The notes under the pieces: model-generated | The model's database searches: none | Told to the model about the DNA's origin: nothing | What the model saw: only the letters and a program-made list of their open reading frames with translations | Position numbers and translations under genes: made by a program | Part shown: piece after piece, positions 36,208 through 45,924 of the stretch | Layout: the number at the start of each line of letters is the position of its first letter | Position numbering within the stretch: position 1 is the stretch's first letter | NCBI GenBank assembly: GCA_016936505.1 | Contig: JAFGXS010000011.1 | Span: 121,765 to 185,764, forward strand | Reading direction: 5' to 3' | From: Bacteroidales bacterium | Lineage (GTDB): Bacteria; Bacteroidota; Bacteroidia; Bacteroidales; F082 | Length of the DNA stretch: 64,000 nt

Positions 36208-36789
36208 CTACATTACTTTTAAAGCCTCCTTAATCAGTTCTTCAACACTTGCCGGTGTTTTTTCTTTTAAAATTTTGTCCAGAACCCTGGACGCAGCAAG
36301 TCTGTTGAAACCCAATATCAGTAAACCAGATAACGCTTCATCTTTAATAGTATTGTGGGAAACAGCCAGATTATCGGACTTTATTCCTTCTTTTACAACC
36401 TTATCTTTAAGATCTACCACAATACGCTGTGCTGTTTTTGCACCAATTCCCTTTACGCTTTGCAAACGGCCGGCATTTCCCGAAGCAATGGCATCATAAG
36501 CTTCTTCGCTCGAAAGCGATGACAACACCAAACGGGCAGTGTTTGCCCCTACTCCGGAAACAGAAATCAATGCCCTGAACAAAATCCGTTCGTCATCATC
36601 GGCAAAACCATAAAGTAGATGAGCATCTTCGCGCACAATAAAATGTACAAACAACCGCACCGATTCCTGGTCCTTAATTTTTGTGAATGTATTGAGTGTT
36701 ATATGAATCAGATATCCGATTCCTCCATTCTCAATTATTACGTGAGTAGGACTTTTGTCTGTAATTTTTCCGGAAATAAATTCGTACAT
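36208..36789 (-). CDS. ruvA: Holliday junction branch migration protein RuvA
   Basis: 193 residues from the ATG at 36787-36789, which gives the family N-terminus MYEFISGKITDKSPTHVIIE; a longer frame adds eight unlikely residues. Three domains: OB fold, then helix-hairpin-helix pair (ALISVSGVGANTARLVLSSL and LQSVKGIGAKTAQRIVVDLK), then a C-terminal RuvB-contact helix bundle. It recognises four-way junctions with RuvB. Co-directional with and 21 bases before sprA. Confidence 0.96.
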   Translation of the reverse strand: MYEFISGKITDKSPTHVIIENGGIGYLIHITLNTFTKIKDQESVRLFVHFIVREDAHLLYGFADDDERILFRALISVSGVGANTARLVLSSLSSEEAYDAIASGNAGRLQSVKGIGAKTAQRIVVDLKDKVVKEGIKSDNLAVSHNTIKDEALSGLLILGFNRLAASRVLDKILKEKTPASVEELIKEALKVM

Positions 36790-36895
36790 GGGAACTGGCT
36801 TATTACAGCACAAAGATTGTAAAAAAATGTTAAAATGCCAAAGCTTGATAGCAAGCTTTAAATATCATTTTAAATGAAGAAATTTCAGTACAATT

Positions 36896-37333
36896 TTATT
36901 TTACAGATGAAATTTTAGTATCGATAAATGTATAATCCTGTTCCGCAAAGTTCACATGAGAATACAACATCTTAAATTGAACCTGCTTATTATTCAGAAT
37001 TGTAAATTTGTATTTATCGGTTTTACCCGACTCTTTATGATGTTCATAAAATATATCATCACTGACCCACCAAGTTCCGGTTTCTCTCCACTTATAAACC
37101 TTTCCATTTTTAGTCGCTTTGAAGTTCAAAATAAAAGTACCATCCTTTTTTCTTGTCATCTTCCATTCTTTTTTTACTTCTTCCATTTGATTGCCTGTTT
37201 CTGATCCAATCCAGACCCCCACAAGTTTTTTGTTAATTTGCTTACCGTCAGGTAAACTTTTAATAGATGAACAGGAGTACAACACCAACATTGAGATAAT
37301 CAATATTGAAATAATTGATTTTTCTTTTTTCAT
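36896..37333 (-). CDS. Lipoprotein with lipocalin-like character, unrecognised
   Basis: 145 residues with a lipobox (MLVLYSC, Cys near residue 21). The mature part alternates charged and aromatic residues in a beta pattern: KKLVGVWIGSETGNQMEEVK, KWRETGTWWVSDDIFYE and KYKFTILNNKQVQFKML. This looks like a lipocalin-type barrel with the typical GxW near the start (GVWIG), but membership is not certain. Lies 106 bases upstream of ruvA on the same strand. Confidence 0.72.
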   Translation of the reverse strand: MKKEKSIISILIISMLVLYSCSSIKSLPDGKQINKKLVGVWIGSETGNQMEEVKKEWKMTRKKDGTFILNFKATKNGKVYKWRETGTWWVSDDIFYEHHKESGKTDKYKFTILNNKQVQFKMLYSHVNFAEQDYTFIDTKISSVK

Positions 37334-37363
37334 GATTTTATGTTTTGCACGAATTTATTCTCA

Positions 37364-37813
37364 CTAAAACCTCAACCTCAAAGCAATCGGTGTCATCTCC
37401 AGCTTTGTATTCTTTCCGAGTTTTACCTCTTTATATTTTGGAATTAATCCTCCTACAATTGTAGCCGCTCCGGCACCAATAAAAATAGATCTGCCAATAC
37501 CATACCACCACTCCTGACCATCTCTTACTGTGGTTATATTATACAAAACAGAGCCAACAACACCTCCAGCTAATCCTTCCAACCAGTAACTCCCGTCTCT
37601 TTTTTCAAGTTTTGAATAAACCCCCAGGTTTTCTGATACCTTATTTCCACGAGCATCAACATAGTTTAATGTATTGCTGCTCAAATCAAGTGTAACATTT
37701 TGCAACTTATAAACATTGCCGTTTTTTTGTATAACCTTAAGTTCATTATAAGTTTGAGCATAAGTAAACACACTGATTAGTAAAAAGGTGAAAAGTAAAA
37801 TTGTTGTTTTCAT
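37364..37813 (-). CDS. Small exported protein, unrecognised
   Basis: 149 residues, signal peptide MKTTILLFTFLLISVFTYA. The mature half begins with beta strands (YNELKVIQKNGNVYKLQNVT), then has a hydrophobic glycine-rich stretch (GLAGGVVGSVLYNITTV and FIGAGAATIVGGLIP) that may cross or line a membrane. It lies 30 bases before the lipoprotein gene and is probably in one transcript with it. Confidence 0.68.
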   Translation of the reverse strand: MKTTILLFTFLLISVFTYAQTYNELKVIQKNGNVYKLQNVTLDLSSNTLNYVDARGNKVSENLGVYSKLEKRDGSYWLEGLAGGVVGSVLYNITTVRDGQEWWYGIGRSIFIGAGAATIVGGLIPKYKEVKLGKNTKLEMTPIALRLRF

Positions 37814-38266
37814 ATTTAAAATTTTATTAATAATACTCTAATTACATTAGATTCCACCCGAATAAAACAAAATCATAGTTACAAAACGTTTTATGAATCA
37901 ATTTATGGTTACCGGGCTTTCATTTCGGAACATAAAATTAAATAAATATTGAGTACAGGTCTTTAAGAAAAGCTAATTTAGAATTAGTTTATGTTTCCCT
38001 GTTATTATCTGATCCAAAACCCTAGTCAAACAGGAAAATGATTATCTCATGCAAAAAAACAAGGCTTTCGGCTTGAATTCTTAAATCATCATCATAAACT
38101 TTTCAATTTATGCTGATAAAATGACAAAACCATAGCTATGGTTTTTATTTTTCATACCTATTGTTTTTAAAAACGATACCTGTGAAAATTACATTTTATC
38201 ATTAAGAAATAATGAATTTATGCTTAAAAGAAATGAGCTTGATGTCAAGAAAATTTTTCAGAGATA
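37814..38266. other. 453-base gap between dxs and the small exported protein
   Basis: AT-rich. It contains a perfect 20-bp palindrome (38126-38145, AAAACCATAG/CTATGGTTTT) followed by TTTATTTTT on the plus strand, and a smaller inverted repeat CTAATT/AATTAG near 37972-37986. No open frame of note. Confidence 0.6.
38126..38150. terminator. Palindrome of terminator shape downstream of dxs
   Basis: AAAACCATAG followed directly by CTATGGTTTT with no loop spacer and a T-rich tail on the plus strand. It lies 120 bases past the dxs stop on the other strand, so its role is uncertain. Confidence 0.35.
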
Positions 38267-40150
38267 CTAACTAAATAATTTAACGATAGTTTTTTTTATT
38301 CCATCCACATCCATGTTGCACTCTTTATACAAGGTTTCTTTATCGCCATGATCGATGAATTTATCGGGAATTCCTATAGACTGCAGCAATCCGCTCCACC
38401 CTTTTTGAATAGCCAATGAAGAAACAACTGAAGCCAGCCCACCGGATAAAACCCCATCTTCTATGGTAAGAATTTTATCAAAATTTTCAAACACAAACGA
38501 AATAAGTTCGTCATCTATTGGTTTTAAATACCTTAAATCAAAAACTGCTGCAGAAACGTTTTCATTTTCCAACTGCCTGCAGGCTTCCAAAGCAAAATTT
38601 CCAGGTTGCCCCAAGCTCAACACAGCCACCTCTTTTCCTTCTTTAATTTGTCTTCCTTTACCTATTTCAAATTTTTGAAAAGGCTGTTGCCATTGATTGG
38701 TACCCATAAACCCGTAACCGCGTGGATAACGAATAACAAAAGGTGACTCATTCTGCAACTGAGCTGTAAACATTAAATTGCGCAGCTCCACTTCATCCAT
38801 TGGAGCTGAAACAACCATATTAGGGATACTGTTCAAAAAAGCCAAATCAAATACCCCCTGATGAGTTGCTCCGTCTGAGCCAACAAGTCCAGCCCTGTCC
38901 AAACCAAAAACAACAGGCAAATTCTGCAATGCCACATCATGAATCACCTGGTCATACGCCCGCTGCAAAAAAGTTGAGTAAATAGTACAAAACGGCACAT
39001 ATCCTTCAGTAGCCAGCCCTGCAGAAAAAGTAACGGCATGTTGTTCAGCTATGCCTACATCAAAAACCCGATCAGGAAATTCATCCCTCATGTATATCAA
39101 AGCCGAACCTGTAGGCATTGCTGGGGTAACTGCAACCAATTTATCATTTTGTCGGGCTAATTCCAGTAAGGTTTTACCGTACACTTCCTGATAAGTAACC
39201 CTGTTTTCTTTGTCTTTTGCCAATAATGCCCCTGTGTTTCTGTCGAACCTTCCGGGCGCATGATACAGAGTTTGTTGTTTTTCCGCCTCTTCAAAACCCT
39301 TTCCCTTGGTAGTAACAATATGAAGCAATCTGGGGCCTTCTAACTTTTTCATTTCTTCTAATACAGCAACTAATAATTGCACATCATTGCCATCGATTGG
39401 TCCAATATAAGTAAAATGAAAGGCTTCAAAAAGGTTACTGCTTCGTAAAAATGAACTCTTGCTTTTTTTCAGAGCTTCCTGCCTGCGACGGTTGCTTTTT
39501 TGAATACGCTTCTTCAAATCATCCAGTTCAAAAACTTTTTCGGAAGCCATCCCGGCAAGGTAATTTTTAATCACACCTGCATTTTCATCAATGGAAATGC
39601 CATTGTCATTCAAAATCAACAGTATGTTGGCATTGGAATCGCCCACATTATTTAAACCTTCCAAAGCCATTCCACCCGTCATGGCACCATCACCAATCAC
39701 TGCAATATGATGCCGGTCTGTCTCACCTTTCAATACAGAGGCCATCGCCATTCCCAAAGCAGCTGAAACAGATGTGGAAGCATGACCCGTTCCGAATGTA
39801 TCATAAACACTTTCCTTACGGGAAGGAAAACCACTGATACCACCATACTGTCTTAACGTATGGAAAACATCCCTTCGTCCGGTCAATATTTTATGCGGAT
39901 AAGCCTGATGCCCCACATCCCAAATTAAACGATCATAGGGAGTATTGAAAACATAATGCAAAGCAATAGACAGCTCCACCACACCCAAACTGGACCCCAG
40001 ATGCCCCGGATGAACGGAAGTAACATCCAGAATAAAGTCGCGCAATTCGGCAGCCAGCAAATCTAATTGATCCAAACGTAACTTTTTCAAGTCGTCGGGA
40101 CTATTGATCGTGGCCAACAACGGACCGGGTTTCAGTTCATTATTTTTCAT
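38267..40150 (-). CDS. dxs: 1-deoxy-D-xylulose-5-phosphate synthase
   Basis: First enzyme of the MEP isoprenoid pathway: condenses pyruvate and glyceraldehyde 3-phosphate with thiamine diphosphate. 627 residues, normal length. Key motifs: HPGHLGSSLGVVELSIAL near residue 47, GDGAMTGGMALEGLNNVG (TPP/Mg motif) near residue 155, and the transketolase-like central domain with DVGIAEQHAVTFSAGLA near residue 363 (catalytic Glu). It implies isoprenoid synthesis by the MEP route. A -7 element lies only 5 bases before the ATG. Confidence 0.98.
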   Translation of the reverse strand: MKNNELKPGPLLATINSPDDLKKLRLDQLDLLAAELRDFILDVTSVHPGHLGSSLGVVELSIALHYVFNTPYDRLIWDVGHQAYPHKILTGRRDVFHTLRQYGGISGFPSRKESVYDTFGTGHASTSVSAALGMAMASVLKGETDRHHIAVIGDGAMTGGMALEGLNNVGDSNANILLILNDNGISIDENAGVIKNYLAGMASEKVFELDDLKKRIQKSNRRRQEALKKSKSSFLRSSNLFEAFHFTYIGPIDGNDVQLLVAVLEEMKKLEGPRLLHIVTTKGKGFEEAEKQQTLYHAPGRFDRNTGALLAKDKENRVTYQEVYGKTLLELARQNDKLVAVTPAMPTGSALIYMRDEFPDRVFDVGIAEQHAVTFSAGLATEGYVPFCTIYSTFLQRAYDQVIHDVALQNLPVVFGLDRAGLVGSDGATHQGVFDLAFLNSIPNMVVSAPMDEVELRNLMFTAQLQNESPFVIRYPRGYGFMGTNQWQQPFQKFEIGKGRQIKEGKEVAVLSLGQPGNFALEACRQLENENVSAAVFDLRYLKPIDDELISFVFENFDKILTIEDGVLSGGLASVVSSLAIQKGWSGLLQSIGIPDKFIDHGDKETLYKECNMDVDGIKKTIVKLFS

Positions 40151-40154
40151 TGGG

Positions 40155-40162
40155 CAAAAATA
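40155..40162 (-). promoter_or_regulatory. -7 promoter element of dxs, almost on the start codon
   Basis: TATTTTTG on the minus strand ends 4 bases before the dxs ATG. If used, the mRNA would be leaderless or nearly so. No -33 element was found. Confidence 0.35.
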
Positions 40163-40290
40163 ACAAAATACAAGTCTTCCGGTTCACAAACGAAAGCAAC
40201 TTAGCTTTCCAATATACAGTTGATCCTATTATATAATAACTACATCAAAAAACACTTTTTTCTGTTGTTTCAGCGATACATAAGATGTGC

Positions 40291-40298
40291 TATCTTTG
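40291..40298 (+). promoter_or_regulatory. -7 promoter element of lysS
   Basis: TATCTTTG, exact TAnnTTTG match, with a TTG at 40265-40267, 23 bases upstream. It lies inside the longer upstream extension of the open frame and so supports the downstream ATG at 40322. Confidence 0.6.
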
Positions 40299-40321
40299 CA
40301 AAAATTTTTAATCAAATATCA

Positions 40322-42049
40322 ATGCAGCATTTAAGTGAACAGGAACAGGTAAGACGTAATGCACTGGAGGAACTGAAGAAACTAGGGATTAACCCTTACC
40401 CTCAGGCTGAATATAAAACAAACGCTTACGCTGCCGATGTATTGGAACAGTTTCCGAAAAACAATAATCTGTTTCAGGAAGTGTGCATGGCAGGACGGAT
40501 CATGAGCCGCAGAATTATGGGCGCCGCTTCTTTTGCAGAAATCAAAGATTCTACAGGCAGAATTCAATTGTATATAAAGCGCGATGAAATTTGCCCCGAA
40601 GAGGATAAAACCCTGTACAATACTGTTTTTAAACGCTTGCTTGATATCGGAGATTTTATCGGTATCAAAGGTTATGTGTTCACCACACAAATGGGTGAAA
40701 TTACTGTTCATGTTACAGAACTCACTGTTTTAGCTAAATCGCTTCGCCCCTTACCCGTCGTTAAAGAAAAAGACGGTGTTGTTTATGATGCATTTTCCGA
40801 CCCTGACCAACGTTACCGTCAGCGCTACGTTGATTTGATTGTCAACGACAAAGTAAAAGATATCTTTGTTAGAAGAGCCATGGTATTGCGATCCATGCGC
40901 GAATTTCTGAACGAAAAAGGCTATCTGGAAGTTGAAACTCCTATTTTGCAATCTATTCCGGGAGGTGCTGCTGCCCGTCCTTTCATCACCCATCATAATG
41001 CACTGGACATGCCGCTGTATTTGCGTATTGCCAATGAATTGTATTTGAAGCGACTGATTGTTGGAGGATATGAAGGAGTTTATGAATTTGCCAAAGATTT
41101 CCGTAACGAAGGAATGGACCGCTTCCACAACCCTGAGTTCACCCAGATGGAAATGTATGTTGCCTATAAAGATTATTTCTGGATGATGGAAACCACCGAA
41201 CAGATGGTGGAAAAAATTGTTAAGGACCTTTACGGAACCACAAAAGTTCAAGTGGGTAAAAACCTAATTGACTTTACGGCACCTTTCAAACGAATCAGTA
41301 TTCTGGATTCAATAAAAGAACACACCGGTATAGATGTAAGCCAGATGGATGAAGCCGCTTTGCGCGAAACCTGTAAAAAGCTGGATGTTGAAACAGACGA
41401 AACCATGGGTAAAGGAAAACTAATTGATGAAATCTTCGGTGAAAAATGTGAAGGCAAATACATTCAGCCTACTTTCATTACTGACTATCCCGTGGAAATG
41501 TCGCCGTTGTGTAAACGCCACCGCGACAATCCTGAACTCACCGAGCGTTTTGAATTGATGGTGAACGGAAAAGAATTGGCCAATGCTTATACAGAATTGA
41601 ACGATCCTATAGATCAGCGTTTACGTTTTGAAGAACAAGTTCGTTTGGCAGAAAAAGGAGACGATGAAGCGATGTACATCGATTACGATTTCCTTAGAGC
41701 ATTGGAATATGGTATGCCTCCAACCTCAGGAATGGGAATCGGGATTGACCGTTTGGTGATGCTTTTAACGAACCAGGCTTCTATTCAGGAAGTTTTATTC
41801 TTCCCTCAAATGCGTCCAGAAAAACCAGCTAAGGTTTATGGCCCGAAAGATTTTGTTGCTATCGGCGTTCCTGAAATATGGAGCGAAGTAATTATGGAAG
41901 CAGGGTTTTCAAAACCCGATGACCTGGCAGAAGCCAAGCCTACACTGATACAACAGAACCTCAACGGTATGAGGAAAAAGAAAAAACTTGATATTCCAGC
42001 AATTCAACTCGATGAAATCGAAAACTGGATTGCCAATTTGAAAAAATAA
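40322..42049 (+). CDS. lysS: Lysyl-tRNA synthetase (class II)
   Basis: 575 residues from ATG 40322. The frame is open for 34 codons further upstream, but that part covers the promoter element and gives an atypical N-terminus; MQHLSEQEQVRRNALEELKK is the family-like start. An OB-fold anticodon-binding domain (VCMAGRIMSRRIMGAASFAE) is followed by the catalytic core with motif 2 (FRNEGMDRFHNPEFTQMEMY) and motif 3 (GMGIGIDRLVMLLTN). About 70 residues longer at the C-terminus than E. coli LysS. Terminator follows. Confidence 0.97.
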   Translation: MQHLSEQEQVRRNALEELKKLGINPYPQAEYKTNAYAADVLEQFPKNNNLFQEVCMAGRIMSRRIMGAASFAEIKDSTGRIQLYIKRDEICPEEDKTLYNTVFKRLLDIGDFIGIKGYVFTTQMGEITVHVTELTVLAKSLRPLPVVKEKDGVVYDAFSDPDQRYRQRYVDLIVNDKVKDIFVRRAMVLRSMREFLNEKGYLEVETPILQSIPGGAAARPFITHHNALDMPLYLRIANELYLKRLIVGGYEGVYEFAKDFRNEGMDRFHNPEFTQMEMYVAYKDYFWMMETTEQMVEKIVKDLYGTTKVQVGKNLIDFTAPFKRISILDSIKEHTGIDVSQMDEAALRETCKKLDVETDETMGKGKLIDEIFGEKCEGKYIQPTFITDYPVEMSPLCKRHRDNPELTERFELMVNGKELANAYTELNDPIDQRLRFEEQVRLAEKGDDEAMYIDYDFLRALEYGMPPTSGMGIGIDRLVMLLTNQASIQEVLFFPQMRPEKPAKVYGPKDFVAIGVPEIWSEVIMEAGFSKPDDLAEAKPTLIQQNLNGMRKKKKLDIPAIQLDEIENWIANLKK

Positions 42050-42077
42050 AAAAAAGCCCTGAATACAGGGCTTTTTT
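42050..42077 (+). terminator. Terminator after lysS
   Basis: AGCCCTG/CAGGGCT stem with loop AATA, flanked by A and T runs, directly after the lysS stop. Confidence 0.88.
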
Positions 42078-42211
42078 TATACACCTCACCATCCAAGTTA
42101 TCAAAAATTCGTTGTTGATTTCTTGTGGATTTCATGAAGTAACTTTACAGGATTATACTTATTTTTAGATGTTGAGAATAGTGTTTATTCATCTGCCTAA
42201 TTCTTTGATTT

Positions 42212-43405
42212 ATGAAAAATTTTAACCTAATCCTGATTGCCTTTTTTGCAGGTTTGTTTTGGGTTCTTATTCCTGATACAAGCTTTGCACAAACCACCTC
42301 TTCTTCAAAACCGGATTCATACTGGTATCTCAACCTGAATGGCGGCCCCAGCCTGTTTTTTGGTGATATAAAAGAGAAGAAAATTTTCCCTGCAACCGTA
42401 AATGGTGTAAGCGAATGGAGATTCGGAGGAGGACTTATGGCAGGATGGCAGATTTCACCTGTTTTCGGATTACGAGGTCAGGGGCTTTATGGTCAGCTTT
42501 CTGGAGTAAAGAGTTCTGCCAATGAATATTTTCAGGCAGATTATATCGAATTTAACCTGAACACAACAATAAGTATTAACAATTTAATCAGTGGATACAA
42601 ACCCGGAAGAAAGTGGGATGTTTATCTCATGGCAGGGATAGGGGTCACTAACTACAACTCAACATCATATAATCTTACCAATAATTCAATTATTGCACGC
42701 AGAGGTTATGGTTATGGTAAAGGAATAGGCGGGAGAACACTTGAAGGAATAGCAATGGGAGGACTGGGTTTCAGTTATAAGATCAGCAACCACATTAGCC
42801 TGCAACTGGAAACAGCCAACCGAATTATGAATTCTGACGCTATGGATACCTGGGAAAAGAATTTTAAATACGATATCTATAACTATACTTCCTTAGGAAT
42901 TACTTTCCGGTTTGGCAAAAAACATATGAAATCCCAGACTGGTGTTAAGAATACTCAAACTATACCTTTACTGGAAACTCAGCCACAAAACAAACCAAAA
43001 CCACAGGTTCAGACCAGCACCCTGGTTACACCGCCAGTTCGTCCCGATACCGTTCAGCAGAAACCGGTTCAGAACCAAATGGTAACACATCCAAATACGC
43101 AACCCGAACCGGTTCGCACTATTCTTCCTGTAAAACCTATTCTGGAATACAGGGTTCAGATCAGAGCCAAATACGGACAACCCATTTCGGTTGATTACCT
43201 GAGTAAGAAATATAATATACCTGCTGCACAAATCAGAATGAACATGCATAACGGGTATTATATCTACACTGTTGGCTCTTATGATACATACAACCAGGCC
43301 AGAGCACGCAGAGATATTCTAAGGGAAAGAAACGGTATTTACGATGCCTTTGTTGTAGCTTTTAAGAATGGGTACCGATTAGATAAACTACCCCCTAATC
43401 CTTAA
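42212..43405 (+). CDS. Outer-membrane beta-barrel protein with C-terminal SPOR-like domain
   Basis: 397 residues. Signal peptide cut near SFAQ (residue 26). Residues 40-235 look like an eight-stranded porin-type barrel (SYWYLNLNGGPSLFFGDIKE; GGRTLEGIAMGGLGFSYKI; YTSLGITFRFGKK). A Pro/Gln/Thr-rich linker (about 250-305) leads to a C-terminal YRVQIRAKYGQPI...YYIYTVGSYDTYNQARARRD module that fits SPOR-like peptidoglycan binding. Together this suggests an OmpA-like tether between outer membrane and wall. No catalytic residues. Confidence 0.82.
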   Translation: MKNFNLILIAFFAGLFWVLIPDTSFAQTTSSSKPDSYWYLNLNGGPSLFFGDIKEKKIFPATVNGVSEWRFGGGLMAGWQISPVFGLRGQGLYGQLSGVKSSANEYFQADYIEFNLNTTISINNLISGYKPGRKWDVYLMAGIGVTNYNSTSYNLTNNSIIARRGYGYGKGIGGRTLEGIAMGGLGFSYKISNHISLQLETANRIMNSDAMDTWEKNFKYDIYNYTSLGITFRFGKKHMKSQTGVKNTQTIPLLETQPQNKPKPQVQTSTLVTPPVRPDTVQQKPVQNQMVTHPNTQPEPVRTILPVKPILEYRVQIRAKYGQPISVDYLSKKYNIPAAQIRMNMHNGYYIYTVGSYDTYNQARARRDILRERNGIYDAFVVAFKNGYRLDKLPPNP

Positions 43406-43471
43406 AAAATTAATAGTACCATAAAATATTACAATACCTATAATCGTTTGAGAAGCATAAAATAAATCTTC

Positions 43472-43591
43472 ATGGGCAAAAATCTTTTTGATTATAACAG
43501 CGAAACTGATAAATTACCTCAGAACATTACGATACTGATTATTATCGCCTCAGTTATTGCAGCTGTTTACCTTTCTTTTGTTGTTGTGTAA
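43472..43591 (+). CDS. 39-residue single-pass membrane protein
   Basis: A complete ATG-TAA frame of 39 codons, below common length cut-offs. A polar N-terminus (MGKNLFDYNSETDKLPQN) precedes one hydrophobic helix (ITILIIIASVIAAVYLSFVV) that runs to the C-terminus. It lies 66 bases after the outer-membrane protein and 93 bases before tatA, same strand. The layout of charged head and terminal helix is unlike random AT-rich frames and supports a real small protein. Role unknown. Confidence 0.6.
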   Translation: MGKNLFDYNSETDKLPQNITILIIIASVIAAVYLSFVVV

Positions 43592-43654
43592 AAGAACACG
43601 GTTATATCCGTTGTATTAAAAATGATTTTTCATAGTCATGTGGATGATTTATAT

Positions 43655-43662
43655 TATTTTTG
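43655..43662 (+). promoter_or_regulatory. -7 promoter element of tatA
   Basis: TATTTTTG, TAnnTTTG type. It lies 10 bases before the first in-frame ATG (43673) and 22 before the second (43685), favouring the second as start. Confidence 0.45.
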
Positions 43663-43684
43663 AAGACTTAAAATGATCAATATC

Positions 43685-43903
43685 ATGAACGTTTTATATT
43701 TACAACAAGCCGGTTGGCCTGGAACTCCTGAGATTATACTCATTGTTATAGTACTCTTATTGCTATTTGGCGGAAAAAAAATTCCGGAACTCATGCGGGG
43801 CTTAGGAAAAGGAATAAAAGAATTCAAAGACGGGGTGAATGATTTAGACAAAGAGAATTCCGCTTCTAAGAAAGAATCGGAAGAAGAAAAAAAGAAAGAC
43901 TAA
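43685..43903 (+). CDS. tatA: Sec-independent (Tat) translocase subunit TatA/TatE
   Basis: 72 residues from ATG 43685. One N-terminal helix ([15 protein letters not shown]) followed by the amphipathic helix with the diagnostic [19 protein letters not shown], then an acidic/basic tail rich in K and E. TatA forms the protein-conducting pore for folded, twin-arginine substrates. tatC is not in this window. Starting at 43673 would add four residues but leave nearly no leader after the -7 element. Confidence 0.93.
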   Translation: MNVLYLQQAGWPGTPEIILIVIVLLLLFGGKKIPELMRGLGKGIKEFKDGVNDLDKENSASKKESEEEKKKD

Positions 43904-43994
43904 AACGTTTTTGACATATTATTGGTTCGCACTCTTTGGCACTGACCAAACTGAACCTAATTTCTTATCATAGTATTATCCGGGGATTTAAAAA

Positions 43995-45824
43995 ATGAGA
44001 TTGAACAAAAGCTATTTGCTATTACTTACCATAGGATTTGTATTCGGAAACCTTTCAGCACAAGATACATTAAAACCTAAATTACCTGACACAACCGTTC
44101 AGGTATCTGCTGATACAACACAAATGGACACACTGAAGGCCGATACTATTCATTTGATCGACGACTTGCCGTCAACCAATGACTCTATCCAGTTGCCTTC
44201 CAAATTAAGCTCGTTGAACAAACTGAACGACAGCATTCAGAAAACAACCTACTTTAACGGACACAAGCTTATTCAGGACTCTCCTATTGTTGAGAACCTG
44301 GATAGTCTGGCTTATGTAAAATATTATGAAAAAGAATACCTGATTCTCGATACAAACCTTAGAAAACAGAGTGCCCAAACTTATTCTTCGGTTATTCCGA
44401 CTTTTCCCGATTCTGTTTATGCTAAGCGGATAGCTGCCTTAAATATTGAAACTCCGTTTGAATTTGTTTACAACAAGCAGGTGAAAGCTTTTATCGATCT
44501 TTATGCGATAAGGAAAAGAAGACTTACCGAAAAAGTTCTGGGACTTGCCAAGATTTATTTCCCCATGATTGAAGAAGAACTCGACAAGTATAACCTTCCT
44601 TTGGAAATAAAATATCTTGCCGTTGTTGAATCTGCTTTAAACCCGGCTGCAGGATCACCAAAAGGGGCCAAGGGTTTGTGGCAATTCATGTACGGAACCG
44701 GAAAAGTCTATGGTCTTAAAGTATCATCAATGGTAGATGATCGTTATGATCCGTACAAATCAACTGTTGCGGCTTGTAAGCACCTAAAGGACTTGTATGA
44801 CATATACGGACAATGGTCATTAGCGCTGGCCGCTTATAATTCAGGAGTTGGAAATGTGAACCGTGCTATTCGCCGAGCCGGTGGAACCAAAAATTACTGG
44901 GCTATCTGGCCTTATTTACCCAGAGAAACAAGAGGTTATGTTCCTGCTTTCATTGCCGTTAACTATATTATGCACTATGCGGCTGAGCACAATCTGCACG
45001 CCATGACACCCGGTATCTTTTTCTACGATATCGATACCGTAACCGTTCACAATGTACTTTCATTTGACCAGCTACATGAAATGTTGGGAATACCTGCTGA
45101 TGAATTAAAATTTCTGAACCCCGAATTTAAAATGGGTATTATTCCTGCTGTTGATGGGAGAACCTACACTTTAAGAATTCCCCGTCAGTTTACCGACGAA
45201 TTCCTGAATAATGAAGATGCTTTGTATGCCTTTAAAACCAAAGAAGGAATTGCCCACGACAAACTGATGGCAGAAATCAAGAAAGCAGGCAACAGGCAAA
45301 TCCATATCGTTCGATCCGGAGAGAACCTGGGTTCAATCGCCAGAAAATATCATGTTTATGTTCGTCAGTTAAAAAGCTGGAACCGTCTCAGGAACAGCAG
45401 AATTTATGTCGGGCAGAAATTGGTGCTTTTTGGAAGTGCAGAAAATCCATTTGCAAATGAGTCGGAACCCATCAGCAGATCGAAAAACAAAACAACGCAC
45501 ATCATTCAAAAAGGTGAAAACCTGGGATTGCTTGCTAAAAGATACAAATGTTCCATTACCGACTTAAAAGAATGGAACGGACTGAAGAATAATATCATTT
45601 ACCCGGGGCAAAAAATTTATGTATATAAACCCAACGATAAAGTGGTAGCCACTTTAAAGGACAAAAAATATATCTATCATATTGTAAAACCAGGCGATAC
45701 GTTGTGGGATATTGCACAAGAATACGATGGGGTAACTGTTGCACAAATTAAAAAGCTTAACCGCATACATAATGCACAGAAATTAAGGCCCGGTCAAAAA
45801 ATTAAGATTGCAACCGTCAGTTAA
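43995..45824 (+). CDS. mltD: Membrane-bound lytic murein transglycosylase with three LysM domains
   Basis: 609 residues with signal peptide ending NLSAQ (residue 23). A Ser/Thr/Asp-rich linker (25-140) precedes the SLT domain with catalytic Glu212 ([20 protein letters not shown]) and [29 protein letters not shown]. Three LysM units follow: [38 protein letters not shown] and [19 protein letters not shown]. It cleaves peptidoglycan glycan chains. There is no lipobox, unlike E. coli MltD. Stands between tatA and a DUF4837 lipoprotein. Confidence 0.95.
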   Translation: MRLNKSYLLLLTIGFVFGNLSAQDTLKPKLPDTTVQVSADTTQMDTLKADTIHLIDDLPSTNDSIQLPSKLSSLNKLNDSIQKTTYFNGHKLIQDSPIVENLDSLAYVKYYEKEYLILDTNLRKQSAQTYSSVIPTFPDSVYAKRIAALNIETPFEFVYNKQVKAFIDLYAIRKRRLTEKVLGLAKIYFPMIEEELDKYNLPLEIKYLAVVESALNPAAGSPKGAKGLWQFMYGTGKVYGLKVSSMVDDRYDPYKSTVAACKHLKDLYDIYGQWSLALAAYNSGVGNVNRAIRRAGGTKNYWAIWPYLPRETRGYVPAFIAVNYIMHYAAEHNLHAMTPGIFFYDIDTVTVHNVLSFDQLHEMLGIPADELKFLNPEFKMGIIPAVDGRTYTLRIPRQFTDEFLNNEDALYAFKTKEGIAHDKLMAEIKKAGNRQIHIVRSGENLGSIARKYHVYVRQLKSWNRLRNSRIYVGQKLVLFGSAENPFANESEPISRSKNKTTHIIQKGENLGLLAKRYKCSITDLKEWNGLKNNIIYPGQKIYVYKPNDKVVATLKDKKYIYHIVKPGDTLWDIAQEYDGVTVAQIKKLNRIHNAQKLRPGQKIKIATVS

Positions 45825-45924
45825 TTCAATTTATCTTTAAATTTATTGCTCATAATAAGTTCTCTATCCTGACGTTTATAAGTATGTATCAGATGTAAAA
45901 AGCTACATCATTAAATTTACAATC

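Noticed and set aside
40220..40321. 34-codon N-terminal extension of lysS
   Set aside because: It contains the promoter element at 40291-40298 and does not match the LysS family; start moved to 40322.
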